Part shown: positions 25,221 to 36,813 of the stretch, in pieces
Layout: each line of letters begins with the position of its first letter
How positions within the stretch are numbered: the first letter of the stretch is position 1
NCBI RefSeq assembly: GCF_012489685.1
Contig: NC_080041.1
Location: 134,803,785 to 134,867,784 of the forward strand
Reading direction: 5' to 3'
DNA length: 64,000 bases
Origin: Lotus japonicus
Lineage: Eukaryota > Streptophyta > Magnoliopsida > Fabales > Fabaceae
Notes under the pieces: model-generated
What the model was told of the DNA's origin: nothing
What the model saw: the letters and a program-made list of their open reading frames with translations, nothing else
Database searches by the model: none
Translations under genes and position numbers: made by a program

Positions 25221-27250
25221 TTCTTCAGGTATTATCTTTGTAACATGCCATAAATTTATAATGCATGTTTTTGCAATTTACTTCCTCATTGATTAATGCT
25301 TTGATTTAAGCTTGAATGTGCTTGTAAATTGAGGATTCATTTACTGAATAGCTACTTATTGGTTGTTTATTGTGTTTGTGTTAGAAACATGGATGTGCCT
25401 GAAAATAAGAAATTGATGGATAATAGATTATACTGTGATACGCACGTGACAGAAGAGTTTCATATAGGAATTCATGAATTAGCGAGGGAACCATTCCGTC
25501 GCTAAATTAGCGAGGGATTTAGCGACAGAATAGAAATAAAAAGGTCAGGTTGTTAGCGACGGAATGTGATCCTTTAGCGACGGCTTGTACCGTCGCAAAT
25601 AGCGACGGAATAAGAACTAATACGACAAATGATATAGCAACGGAATTAAAAAAATTAGCGACGGAAATATTCCGTCGCTAATAGCGACAGATTGAAGAAT
25701 CCCTCGTTAAATGTTTACCGACGCCACTTTGCACGACGGATGCAGTTTAGCGACGAAATTTTCCTTATTTAGCGACGAATTTTGTCCCTCGCTAATTTGC
25801 TTTTTTTTAGTAGTTATTATAGTAGTTTAAAATTAAAACATATCAATTAAAAATTATACGCAAATACAAACAATAGCCGCTTTTAGGTTTCAGAAAGATA
25901 AGTTGTAGAAAAATTGTGTGCATCTCCAGAACAAATATTTCTAGTGTTTTTACGGTGAAATTTGCTCTTGTGTTTGAGGCATGGATCAATACCTTAGTTT
26001 ATTTCTAGCTTTTTGCCCCGTATGAGCTTTTTCTGTTAATTTTACATGAATTTTCATGTAAAATGTTCATCCCCGTGGGAACTCTTAACCCTATAGTTTA
26101 ACTTAAACAAAAATACACTATATCTGTATTAATGTTTTCTAATCTCCGCACGACACATTTTAATCATCAAATTATCATGCCTTTATATTTATTTCTTTTT
26201 AAAATTTTCAAAAAGTTATGAAAAAAGTAATGACATCATATTGATTTTTTATTTACCACTTATAGGAATTAGATTTCGACCTATAAGTTCAAACAATCAC
26301 TTTTTATCTATGTGTTGCACGAAGAACTTTCTCTTGTGCTTAAGACATGTTCAATACCATACTTTAGCAATATTTTCAGATACTAAAGGACATACTTAAT
26401 GAGAGAGATGTATAATGCTACATAATGTGTTCCTCTAATTTGATTTCTCTCTATTTATAACTCATCTCGTTCTAGTACTAAGTAACTACTATAATAACAT
26501 CTAACTAACTTAGCAGTCCCTGATTAATTTCCCCTTCTGTTACATCCTTACATGAGTTTGAAAATTTAAGTAAACACACTTCTCTTAGTAGATAAATGGA
26601 AACAATATAGAAACAACCGCAGTCCACAGCTAATGAGAAACTCTGCCAAATTTACCTAGCAACCATCAAATCTCTGCGTGTCCATGGTAGCTCTGTGTGT
26701 GAACTGGTTGACATGGAAGAAAAATTATGAATATTACTCGAGTTGGCAACTTGCTTCATGTGGTGCTGATAATTGTGTAAGTGTTTGACATAAATGTTGT
26801 TGACTAATTAGATTATTTTCATCATCCATAAATTTGTTAGAATTATTTTCTATTCTTATAGCTATGGCAAAGGAAAATATATCTTCACCGCTCCGAGATA
26901 GATTTAGATAGATTTAGTTTCTTTTTATCTCTTTGTTAGATTAATAATAAACTAAATCTTAACAGATATTCAACAGAGTCCTTATATGTCTTTGGCTTCT
27001 CTGCATTTTTATGACTTTCTTCTTCCTCATCTTCTCTATTCGTACAACTGGCTTCTCTTTTCATAGACAATATTTTGTTCTATTTCTGCTGCTTTATGCT
27101 ACCTTTAATCCATGGAGACTACCTTCTTGATTGAATGATTGACTTTTACTTAATTTTTTCCTAACCGACAAAGAGTAAGAGGGACGATTCACCCAATCGA
27201 GCCCCATTTATTGAATTTTCAGGTGAAATTTTTTTTATGAGAATTAACGT

Positions 27251-27655
27251 GAGAATGACACGTCACTAAGAATTAATCTGGTGCTGACACGTCATGCTAG
27301 AAGTTGTTCTTTTCTAATCTCAATGAGATGAGATAAGACTAATAATAAACTAATCTAACAAATAACAATAAAAACAAAACAAAATCTTAAAAAAATATTT
27401 TTTTATGTAGATACTAATCTAAAATAGAGAAACAAATATAGATAAAAACTATCAAAATCTAGCAAATCACAATAAAAACTCATAAAATCCTGAATTAATT
27501 AAAAATCCGAAAATTCAATAAGAATACCATAAAAATTAATTAATACTCTAAAAATACCTGAGAATGACACGTGGATTTTTTTTTTATGAGAATGACACGT
27601 CACTAAGAATTAATCTGGTGCTGACACGTCATGCTAGAAGTTGTTCTTTTCTAAT
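27251..27655 (+). repeat. Pair of identical 68-bp direct repeats
   Basis: The 68 bp at 27251-27318, starting GAGAATGACACGTCACTAAG, recur unchanged at 27588-27655. A third short partial copy, GAGAATGACACGTGG, occurs near 27560. The 269-bp spacer is AT-rich. Identity of the two copies implies a recent duplication or conversion. Confidence 0.85.
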
Positions 27656-27666
27656 ATATATTGAAT

Positions 27667-27708
27667 TGATTGATATTGATATTGATATTGATATTGATAT
27701 TGATTGAT
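27667..27708. repeat. TTGATA microsatellite
   Basis: Five to six tandem copies of ATTGAT/TTGATA directly after the second 68-bp repeat. Confidence 0.85.
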
Positions 27709-28646
27709 ATGAAATTGATTCTGCTCTGTGATTATGATGTGATTATTCTCTATTTTAATTTCACTTAATTTGACCATTTAATTGACAAATTATTTGGTAT
27801 AAAAAATCATGATTTCACAAAAGAAAATTGAGATGAGCTATAATGCAAAGTCCATTTTCTTAATTTAATCTTTCAGGTGGCAAATCAACCCGTCAAAATT
27901 GAGTCAACTTGTCTCGCATTTGAAAAATGGGTTGAGTAATGCATCTCATCTCATTATAAGGCGAGTTGACGTGTTGGCCCGACGAAAAATTAATACTAAA
28001 AATATTAATTATAAGTTATTACACTCACAATTGGGCGGGTTGGACCTAAAATGGTTTGAAAATTCAAAAAAGTTTTCAAAATAAAAATAAAAATGTAAAA
28101 ATATAAATATTAAAGAGTGAAAATAATAATTTTGACGGACCAACCCGCTCCGTCCCCACTTCTTGTGGGTTAGCGTGGAGCAAATCAAAATAGGTTAGTG
28201 GTATGGAAACACAACCCATACCTTTATATTTTTGTGGGTTGGTCTCACAGGTCCAATATGTCTTGTCATCCATAGTCTAACCTATATGCATCATTCACCA
28301 CTAAAACAATCTTGTGTGGGTCTAGGATTTTTATGGACGATAAAATTACAATAATTATTTGTCCACACCTCTAAATTGAGGTGGAAAGAGGTGGGGGAGG
28401 AGAGAGATAGGAAGAAAAGAAAAAGTAAGAGAGAGAAAGTATAAGATGTGATAGATGATAAGAGGAGAGAGATAGAAATAAAAATAAGTGGAAATGAAGT
28501 GTATAAATAAGGAGGTGTGTATATATCATTACTCATAAAATTATTCATACTAAATATTTAACACAGTTGGATTCAAGGTGTCATTTATAATTAATTGAAA
28601 TAAAACTAAAAATTACTCATTTCATTCCTTATTATAATTTTTTATT

Positions 28647-28762
28647 GTCATCGTATGATAGTTAAAGTGGTAGGATGAGGGACATATGGGTTGGGTAGGG
28701 GGAGGTCCAACGATCGATTCCTGATGAGTACAATTTATCTTTCCAATGTCCCAACAAAAATA
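28647..28762 (+). mobile_element. tRNA-derived SINE, diverged copy
   Basis: It shares box A-like TGATAGTTAAAGTGGTAG, the middle GAGGGACATATGGGTTGGG, box B-like GATCGATTCC and the tail TTTATCTTTCC with the clearer copy at 43616-43730. It ends in an A- and T-rich tract. Probably an older insertion of the same family. Confidence 0.7.
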
Positions 28763-30146
28763 TAAGTTTTTTTTTTTTTGGTTTTTTGAAACTTATCACT
28801 TTAAACTTTAAAGTTTAATTTGGTACATAAATTAAGAAATGTTATTACTGTTCTCATCTTAATAAAATTACTATACTCACAAATTAATATATTAATTAGG
28901 AGTAATTGTCTAATATGTTCATTATATATCTCTCTTATTAATGATAAATTTTAAATATATTAAGTAATATTTGTAAATCATAATTATCTATAATTAATGC
29001 TATATCCACATAGTGACAGATATATAAATGCTTTTATGTATCATTGAATGTATCTAAAGAAAAAAATTCAAAAACAATTAATGTAAACGATGAATTTTTA
29101 TTCAATATGCTTTGATATTTTAAGTGACCACATAAGGTGCACCTTACAGATATAAATACCTGTATTTATGTAAAAATTATCCTGAAAATTAGCAAAATGG
29201 AAGGATTTGCAAACTTCTTTAAAGGATAACTAAAAAAACAATAATTAAACCTTAAAATTTTTTTTTTGAACAGAATTAAACCTTTAAATTAAAAATTCTC
29301 ACACGTCTCATTTTTCTCTTTATTTTTTTTTATTACATTTTATCTTTCACATTTATATATGTCTCATCTCATTTATTAATATTTTTTCATGAATTAAAAG
29401 GCCTATATATGAGAATAAGTATGCTTTTAATACTTATAAAACAATAAATATTTGTTTTTAAGAGTTTAATTATCATGCATTTATTGTATACAAAAAATTT
29501 AAATTCCATTAAGTTCATCAATTACATCTTAATTAAATTTAAATTTAAAAATAGAACGAAATAATACGATTAAATGCATTGTAAAACTCTTTACCCTTCG
29601 GTGCATATAGATTTTGGTAAGTCGGAAAATAGTGCATATAGATTAAATCATATATTTTTATTTCATAACTTATAAAATGTGTAAATTTAATAATATATTT
29701 TAATATATTCCCACTTTTTCTTCGACTATAGTTTTTTTATTATTTTTTAATATATTATATGTTTACCTTCTCCCAATATCTAGAAATAAATTTACCCAAA
29801 TGTACACGACAAACATATTAATTTATTAGCAACATAACTTCATCAGCTTCATTTTTTTGTTGCTTCCAACTCTGAAACGCTCTCATTCACTTCACTAAGA
29901 CCAGCACTCATTTTCACCACCTTCCCAGAACCATTTCACCTCACCAATGAACCAGAGACTATAAACTGAACCATGTAACAGATATGTGAACTTTTTTGTC
30001 CTTAAACAGTTTCTGGGTTTTCTGTCAACTTTTTGAGGTACCAACCAGAATGCTGAAACCCCTCTGATTCTCTGTTCTTTTCTCTGCTGCCACATTCCCC
30101 TGTTTCTGTTAGCTTTGCCTTCACTCAGTCACCACTGTCACCTTCA

Positions 30147-33100
30147 ATGGCAAATGATGGGAGAGATTATTGCTTATGGTATGATATGATTACGTGATTC
30201 TTCTTTCTATTCAATTATCCAAATGTAGATTTTTCTGCGTGTCTTTGTCCCTTAATTTTTCAGTTCTGGATGCCATTGACATTTGACATATCATATCTTA
30301 TATGGTATCTGTGAATTGTGATTGCTTCTCAAGTTTATGTTTTTGTGTGTGCTTAAAGCATTTTGACAATGACCTGCTGAATTTTGGCTTCTGGGTTGTC
30401 ATTTTCTGATGGGGTTCTTGACTTGTTCATATGTTCCATAATTTCCGTACAAAAACTTGTTTTGTTTTCTGCTTAACCAACATTGAGTTTCAGATTAAAA
30501 CATCAGTAAGAGAGAAGATGTTGGAATCTTGATCAGTGTTTTTTTGTCTTCCAGATAAATTATAATTAAAAATCCATGGTCAGATGTTTTTTTTATGTTT
30601 TCTGGGAACAAATTTGTCAATCTAATGGTGCCTCAATTTCTGTCTTGTGTTAATGTTCATGCTGAAATTCAGGATGAACAAGAGTTTTTCTTAAACTTAT
30701 CTGCTTCTGAAGTCAATGGCTGCTTCTTCTTTCTTACTTGCTTTCAGTGCTATTCATAAATGTATATGAATTCAGTGTTATCTCATTTTGGCTTTCTTAC
30801 TGCAGGAAAAGATGTTTGCTATTGCTAATATTTTGAGATTCTGTGTTGTGCAGGAACCCTAATATTAAACACAAAAAACAAGGCCTTTTGCTACCGCGCC
30901 GTGCTTCTCCTCAAGGTTCCTTCCATGGCTACATCACTCTTGTATAGACTTAATTTTTTTTTGGAGTTGTAGTGCATGTTTGTAAATTCTTTTACAATTG
31001 ATTCTGGAGTTGGAATCAATTCTTGGTAGAAGCTTCTGTGTTTTAGAATTGTTTTAGAATTGATTCTTAGGAAAGAATAAGTTGATCGATACATGCTATT
31101 AGTATTCCGCTATGCTCATGATTTTCATTTTTTTGGTTTTATTCTTCCAGACTTGAGAGGTTATTTGGAGAAAGAGAAAGAAGAGGATTCATCTGCTGAA
31201 GACTGCATTAGAGACTCTCAGTCACCTGAATTGGTGGCTACTGCTGGTTGTTCAAGCCTAAGACCTCCATTTCGCAAGTGCTTTAAACTATGGAAGAAAA
31301 GATCAATTAAGAACCTAACTTCCTTGCAACCTTGTTGTGTGCCAAACATGACAGAATCTAAAAACATAAGCATTGCAGAAAGTCCTGTTTTATGTAATCT
31401 TTACAACTTCAGGTCCTCTTTGGTTAATTTCAGCCTCTCTGACCTGAGAAATGCAACCCACAATTTCAGCAGAGGTATGAGATCAGTCCCTGGATTTCAG
31501 GCTAGTGGTTTCTCCAGCATTAATTAAAGCATAGTTTGATCATAAATGATTTTGAAAATATTTGCTAACTTTGTGGATGCTTCTAGGCAGTGCATTAATG
31601 TTTTCTTGAAAAGGCATCACCTTGACTCCTTGAGGACATGCATCTGGTGTTCACTCCAAAGCACGTTATTTCAAAAGCTACACGTCGTAGCTTGTGATAT
31701 AACATGATTTTCTAGCTAGATGTGGTTTCTAGAACTTAAACCAAACACCTACTAAGTCGAATTTACTATTTCTTTTACTGGTAGGAAATTTAATTGGAAG
31801 AGGTGGCTATGCTGAGGTTTTCAAGGGCTGCCTTCGAGACGGGCAATTAATCGCGGTTAAGCGACTGATCAGAGGAACTTTAGAAGAGATAACATCAACC
31901 TTTCTATCTGAGCTAGGCATTATTGCTCATGTTAACCATCATAATACTGCCAAGCTTATTGGATGTGGTGTAGAAGGAGGAATGCACCTTGTTTTCGAAC
32001 TATCACCATTGGGAAGTTTAGAATCTCTTATTCATGGTATGCACTTGATTTTAAGTACTCCATGTGAAAGATTTTTGTTTAAATGTATATGATAATTACC
32101 ACTTACTCTTTCATGACATGTTCAGGTTCAAGTTCAACTAGGCAGAAATTGGATTGGAGCAAAAGGTATAGAATCATTACGGGGATAGCCGATGGACTCC
32201 TATATCTTCATGAGAGTTGTCCAAGGCGAATCATTCATAGAGATATTAAAGCAGAAAACATTCTGCTCACTGAGAATTTTGAACCACAGGTATTTATTAT
32301 TTGTCATTAGAGATAATAATTGGAAACAAATTGTGCATAATTACCTTGACATGCCAAATTTGGGAACCTTTGATGTATAATGTTTTCACTGATTGTGTTC
32401 ATACAAGGAAGGTTACTACACAGTACTTCTGAATATCTTATTTATGTCTTCTGTATTGGAAAATTTGGTCTTTGTTTATTATTTATATCTGCTGTGTTAT
32501 ATACTCTAGTGTAAGTGTATTTTTGCCTGTCGATTTTAAGGCTCTGCTTCTGTATTCCCTGTTAGTAGAGTATGATTTACAGGCCTATATTTCATCTGAT
32601 TCACCACTCTGATTGATTGAGAATTTCTCCAGATTTGTGATTTTGGGCTAGCAAAGTGGTTACCAGACCAATGTACTCACCATAATATATCAAAATTTGA
32701 AGGCACATTCGGGTATGCAAGTATATTTCAATTAAATGAACAACTAAAACTATAGTTTGTGAATTGTGACATTCTAATGATTATCTCAATACTTGACTTG
32801 CAGGTATTTTGCTCCTGAATATTTGATGCATGGCATAGTAGACGAGAAAACTGATGTGTATTCCTTTGGTGTCCTACTTTTGGAGATTATAACTGGGCGT
32901 CGCGCTTTGGATGATCTCAATCAAAGTCTTGTGTTATGGGTAAATCTTTTCATTTTCCTCAATGATCTGTTATATCATGTAAGTACCAAACATTAGAAAC
33001 CTCAACACATTGTGATTTCTTGCTTTGTAGGCAAAGCCTTTGCTTGATGCTAACGATATAGAGTACCTTGCTGATCCTGCTCTTGGTGGTGATTATGACC

Positions 33101-33453
33101 GGCAACAAATGAATCGCGTTGTTTTGACTGCATCTTTGTGTGTTGAGAGGTCTCCCATCTTAAGACCCCTCATGAGTCAGGCAAGCATGCTACCTATAAC
33201 TTATTTTCAGCTTATGTCAATAAACTTATCAAATTAATTTATAACTCATAATTAAGTTGTTTATTCAAACGCACCCTTTGTTTGTTGGCTGCAGGTTGCA
33301 GTATTGCTGAGAGGTGATGACTATGTCCTGGAAACTCCAAGAGCAAGCCAAAGGCGGACTCTCCGAAGAGCATTCGCAATGGAGCAAGGATACAACTCAC
33401 CAAACAATTTCAGTTATCAGAATCGACATAAGCAAGTTGCCTTGGGTTCTTGA
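30147..33453 (+). CDS. Receptor-like cytoplasmic kinase, class VI (RBK-like), 452 aa
   Basis: A Ser/Thr protein kinase without a receptor domain; class VI members bind ROP GTPases or act near the plasma membrane. Nine exons join in frame: 30147-30178, 30854-30915, 31151-31474, 31785-32036, 32126-32289, 32633-32712, 32804-32939, 33031-33180 and 33295-33453 (TGA). After a basic, Cys-containing N-terminal region of about 135 residues come the glycine loop GRGGYAEVF, the ATP-binding lysine in IAVKRL, the catalytic loop HRDIKAEN, the DFG motif, and APE preceded by GTFGYF. All catalytic residues are present, so an active kinase is expected. The intron after exon 8 has a GC donor (CAG|GCAAGC). The short first exon was chosen because [11 protein letters not shown] joins both downstream exons in frame. 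The substrate is not predictable from sequence. Confidence 0.92.
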
Positions 33454-34921
33454 GAGTGCTAAGAACTAACATATCCAAAACCTGTGATTATGTTATTCAG
33501 GTTATTACTTATTAGTTGCAAGTACTAAAAAAATTGTATAGACTTGTTATGGTGTCTTGAAGTCATTTGGATTTCCATCTCTGATAGAGTCTCAAACCAT
33601 GGTTTGGACAAAGGTTTGTTGTGTCTTGCCGCTTTTGTCCAAACTGTGATTTTGGAATTTCAAATGGAAATCCAAACATGTTGGAGAATGATGGACATCC
33701 TAGGGTCCTTTTCCCATGAACAAAGCCATCTCTTGAATGTTTTGATAGTAGATTTAAATATGGTAAATTTTGACATATCTTATTATTGCACAAATATGTG
33801 GGATTTATTATAACATAAAACTTTCACTCTTTCATTGTCCTTTTTGGCTTTTTTGCTTTCAGAAGCTATCTCTGCCACCACACCTACCTTCTCTCTTTGA
33901 TCGCGACCCTCTCCTCCGCCACCTGCCTCCAATTTGCACCCCCACACAATCCTCTCCACCTCCCCACTTCACCCCTTACCTTTTTTAAACCACCACCCTC
34001 CTCCGTATACCTATATGGTCAACCTTACCACCAAAGTTGGACAAAAAAGAAATTTTCCCTAAGTTGTTATGGGCTAGTTTTGGACCAATTGAGTGTTTGG
34101 ATTTTCCTTAGCAATGGTTGAAAACACTTTAAACGAAATCCAAATCTCGCAATAGATTGAGATGGAAATGTTTTCAAGTAAATGTGACCGAAATCTAAAC
34201 GCAGACTAAGATGTGAGTGGTGGAGATAAGTGCTTTGTTTGCTCCGTTTGATTTCTGGATATTAATCGAGTTTGTGTGGTGTTTATTGTAACATTGTGTA
34301 ATGTTGTAGCGCTATTTAATCATTTTTATGAGTTTATTTATCACATTGGTTGATGTAAGTGTCGTGAGATAGCTTTGCTTTACTCAAAACATCCTTGACA
34401 ACAAAGACGTGATCGAGTTCAAACACTGTTTTTTGGAATTCATGCTAAGGAATAACTAAGATTTTGATTTTGGGGAAAGCAGATTAGAAGAAGGCTAATA
34501 AGTACTCTCAGTCTTAGTTAAAGTATTAAAACAATATTCGGGTTTAGATAAGAGTAAGACTAGCCCACAACAATAAGTTTAAGTTTGTTTAAAAACTCTG
34601 ATATTGAGACATCTAAGAAACACCTAATTTATTTTATGTGGGGAAAATATTAGAACACGTGTCTCACACTCTAATTTTAGTTAGTTAAATGGTTAGTGTT
34701 AGTTAATTAGATTATATTTATTGAATGAAATAGATGAGAAATTCATTTCTACCAATTCATAGATCTGTTAGAAAATGCTGAATCATCAAAACATTGGGAG
34801 AAATTAACAATACTTTAGATATTTTAAGACCAAACATTGTGTGCAAGTACAAGACATAATGAGTGGTCCTTCAGGAAGTGTAAAAAATCTCCAATTCTTG
34901 ACTACACATGCCTCTATTGTA
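33454..34921. other. Intergenic DNA after the kinase gene
   Basis: It holds the kinase 3' UTR. A segment at 33550-33700 contains complementary copies of ATTTGGATTTCCAT and ATGGAAATCCAAA, possibly a MITE. A C-rich stretch at 33870-33990 resembles no protein. A MITE relative of the 12702 element lies near 34090-34200. No gene seen. Confidence 0.55.
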
Positions 34922-36255
34922 GGTGCCCACTAGGGTGGTCATGTTTTAAAATGGTCCATCGATGGACCATTCCTAAATACCATTGGATTAAAGAATTTTG
35001 GAATATTCTTTAGATCAACGGCTAGGATTTACTGAAATTTAAAAGGGTAAAAAGGTAAAGTGACAAACCCTTCTATCCCTCCCTCTTCCTTACCTGTAAA
35101 ACCTCATTCAAGTTTCAACCACCAACCTCCATCATCAAGACCTCCATAACCAAGCCTCATTCAATCCCTTCATTAAGGTTAAAGTCTCATTCAATCCCTC
35201 CATTATCATTCAGAGGAAATTAAAGATGTGGTTTCATTTTCCTCCTTGAAATGTCCATAAAAGTGTCGAGTACAGCCAATTTGCATCCAAATTTGCACAA
35301 AAAGAACAAAACACAACGCAGCCATATAAAATATGAAAAAGGACAAGACTTTAACGTTAATTGAGATAATATGCCTCGTTCAACCCCTCCATTATCATTC
35401 TCAAACAATTGCAGTTTAAATAAACTGATTCTAAGAGGAAAACATAAACAAATTCCAGCAACGAACTTCCAGAAATCAATTCTAGAAACAACTGAAAATG
35501 CAAAATAAATTCCAAAAAACTCAAAATAACCAGATCTGAAGCAAACTCAAAATACATACTAAAAATCAATTCTAGAAATCGATTCTCAAAATAATCCAAA
35601 AAATACATATCAGATCTGAAGCAAATGAGAAGGGGATGGAAAGGAGATGAACAACTAAAAAAAAGCTATGAATCATGGATCCTCACTCGCCTCCCTTTCG
35701 CCCCCGATTCTCCGCCAACTGCTTCCGGAGCCATCTCTTCGTCTTCGCCCTCTCCAACACCATCATCGCCGCCTTGATCGTTCATGGACTGGCAGAGGTG
35801 CTGGAGAGGGAAGTGTGATGCGAGTCGGGTTGTTCGATTGCTGGAGCGTGGAGCACTACTGAGGGTAAGTGGCGGCGCGGCTGGATCTGGAAGGGAGTGG
35901 CGTGGCCTGGATTGGTATTACCGGACAGGAGCAGCGCACGAATCAGCGACATGAGGTGGCACTGGGTGTGGCCAAGCGGATCTAGTGTAAATTCGAGAGA
36001 AGCAGGGGGAGGCGGCGCCACGCAACATCCGATTTCGATTCTGCTTCTCCACCGGATCTGGGTTGGAGCTTTTCGATTGTGGCAAGAAGAATTCATTCTG
36101 CTTCTCTCAAATTACATGTGACGGCGCAGCTGGCTGGAATTTGCTAAGGAAAAGCTAAAGGCAAGAGGAATAGGGTTAAGAGAAGGGGAAAAGACAAAGT
36201 TACCCTCTGGTCCACCCATGGACCAGTTTATAACTTGTGCACCCTAGTGGGCACC
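34922..36255. mobile_element. Mutator-like element, 1334 bp, exact 9-bp target duplication
   Basis: The ends are GGTGCCCACTAGGGTG and its exact complement CACCCTAGTGGGCACC. An identical 9-bp target duplication, TCTATTGTA, flanks it at 34913-34921 and 36256-36264. Subterminal sequence also pairs (TGGTCCATCGATGGACCA near the left end and TGGTCCACCCATGGACCA near the right end). No transposase is encoded. The interior has an AT-rich left half and a GC-rich segment at about 35660-36130 that could be captured genic DNA, but no family was recognisable in its short frames. Confidence 0.88.
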
Positions 36256-36264
36256 TCTATTGTA

Positions 36265-36813
36265 TCCTCTTCCGCTACCTTTGGAGAAGTAATACAAGAA
36301 AATGGACAAGCTGCAGCTTTGTAACATACTAACATGTATAACATGGCATGAATACCTCAATAGGACTTGGGACCCTAACACAAAGGACTCTATTTGTTGC
36401 CTTATTATTGTACTTGGTACTACATCCTATATTAAGTGATGGTGTTCAAACAAAGAACTCGTGCTAGCTTACTGACCCACGTGGCAACATGGCACGTATC
36501 TACTCCTTTTGTTGTTTCAAGATTTGCCCCTACTCCATCTCCTACCCTTAACACGTACGCAAATGCAGCACCTTATAGTTTACATTGGATCATATGGAAA
36601 TAATATGTGTATTTAAATTTTCGTTGAACTCATTATAAATTCATCTTAAAGTTATTGTATTTAGAATTTTATTTTTTTAATTTATGTTAAATTCAATATA
36701 ATAAATTATAAATTTTCCATTAAATATTGAAATACGTGATATCACATTAACAATTTAACAAACATTAAACCAAACATCCGCCAAAAACAAAATTGTGACC
36801 AAACCAGGAAAAT
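36265..36813. other. Spacer between two inverted-repeat elements
   Basis: AT-rich single-copy-looking DNA with no gene or repeat identified. Confidence 0.5.

Larger units (their letters stand above)
22103..25815. mobile_element. Non-autonomous CACTA element, 3713 bp, carrying gene fragments
   Basis: The left end reads CATTACTAAAAAAATGTGAA. The right end, read on the opposite strand, is AACTACTAAAAAAAAGCAAA. Each differs by one base from a CACTACTAAA consensus. Both ends are followed by ATTAGCGAGGGA and then many GCGACGGA/TCCGTCGC subterminal repeats (22130-22375 and 25480-25790). A 3-bp target duplication, ATT, flanks it (22100-22102 and 25816-25818), as expected for CACTA elements. The interior encodes no transposase. 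It carries carbonic anhydrase exons and a glycine-rich first-exon-like segment, so it is a Pack-type element. Confidence 0.88.
25819..30146. other. Intergenic DNA between the CACTA element and the kinase gene
   Basis: No gene seen. It contains old repeat units near 25942 and 26300 (see the left flank of the CACTA element), the 68-bp duplication, a TTGATA microsatellite and a SINE. A purine-rich stretch at 28381-28500 may belong to a further unrecognised repeat. The last 200-300 bp are presumably the promoter and 5' UTR of the kinase. Confidence 0.55.

Noticed and set aside
22100..25820. Clusters of short repeated GCGACGGA words as a possible CRISPR array
   Set aside because: The repeats are irregularly spaced, occur in both orientations and lie at transposon ends. 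The DNA is from a plant nucleus.
33770..34121. Pro-rich frames after the kinase gene
   Set aside because: C-rich low-complexity sequence in two frames with no gene signals.
35668..36121. Short frames in the GC-rich interior of the MULE
   Set aside because: Overlapping frames on both strands with no recognisable product; probably non-coding passenger DNA.
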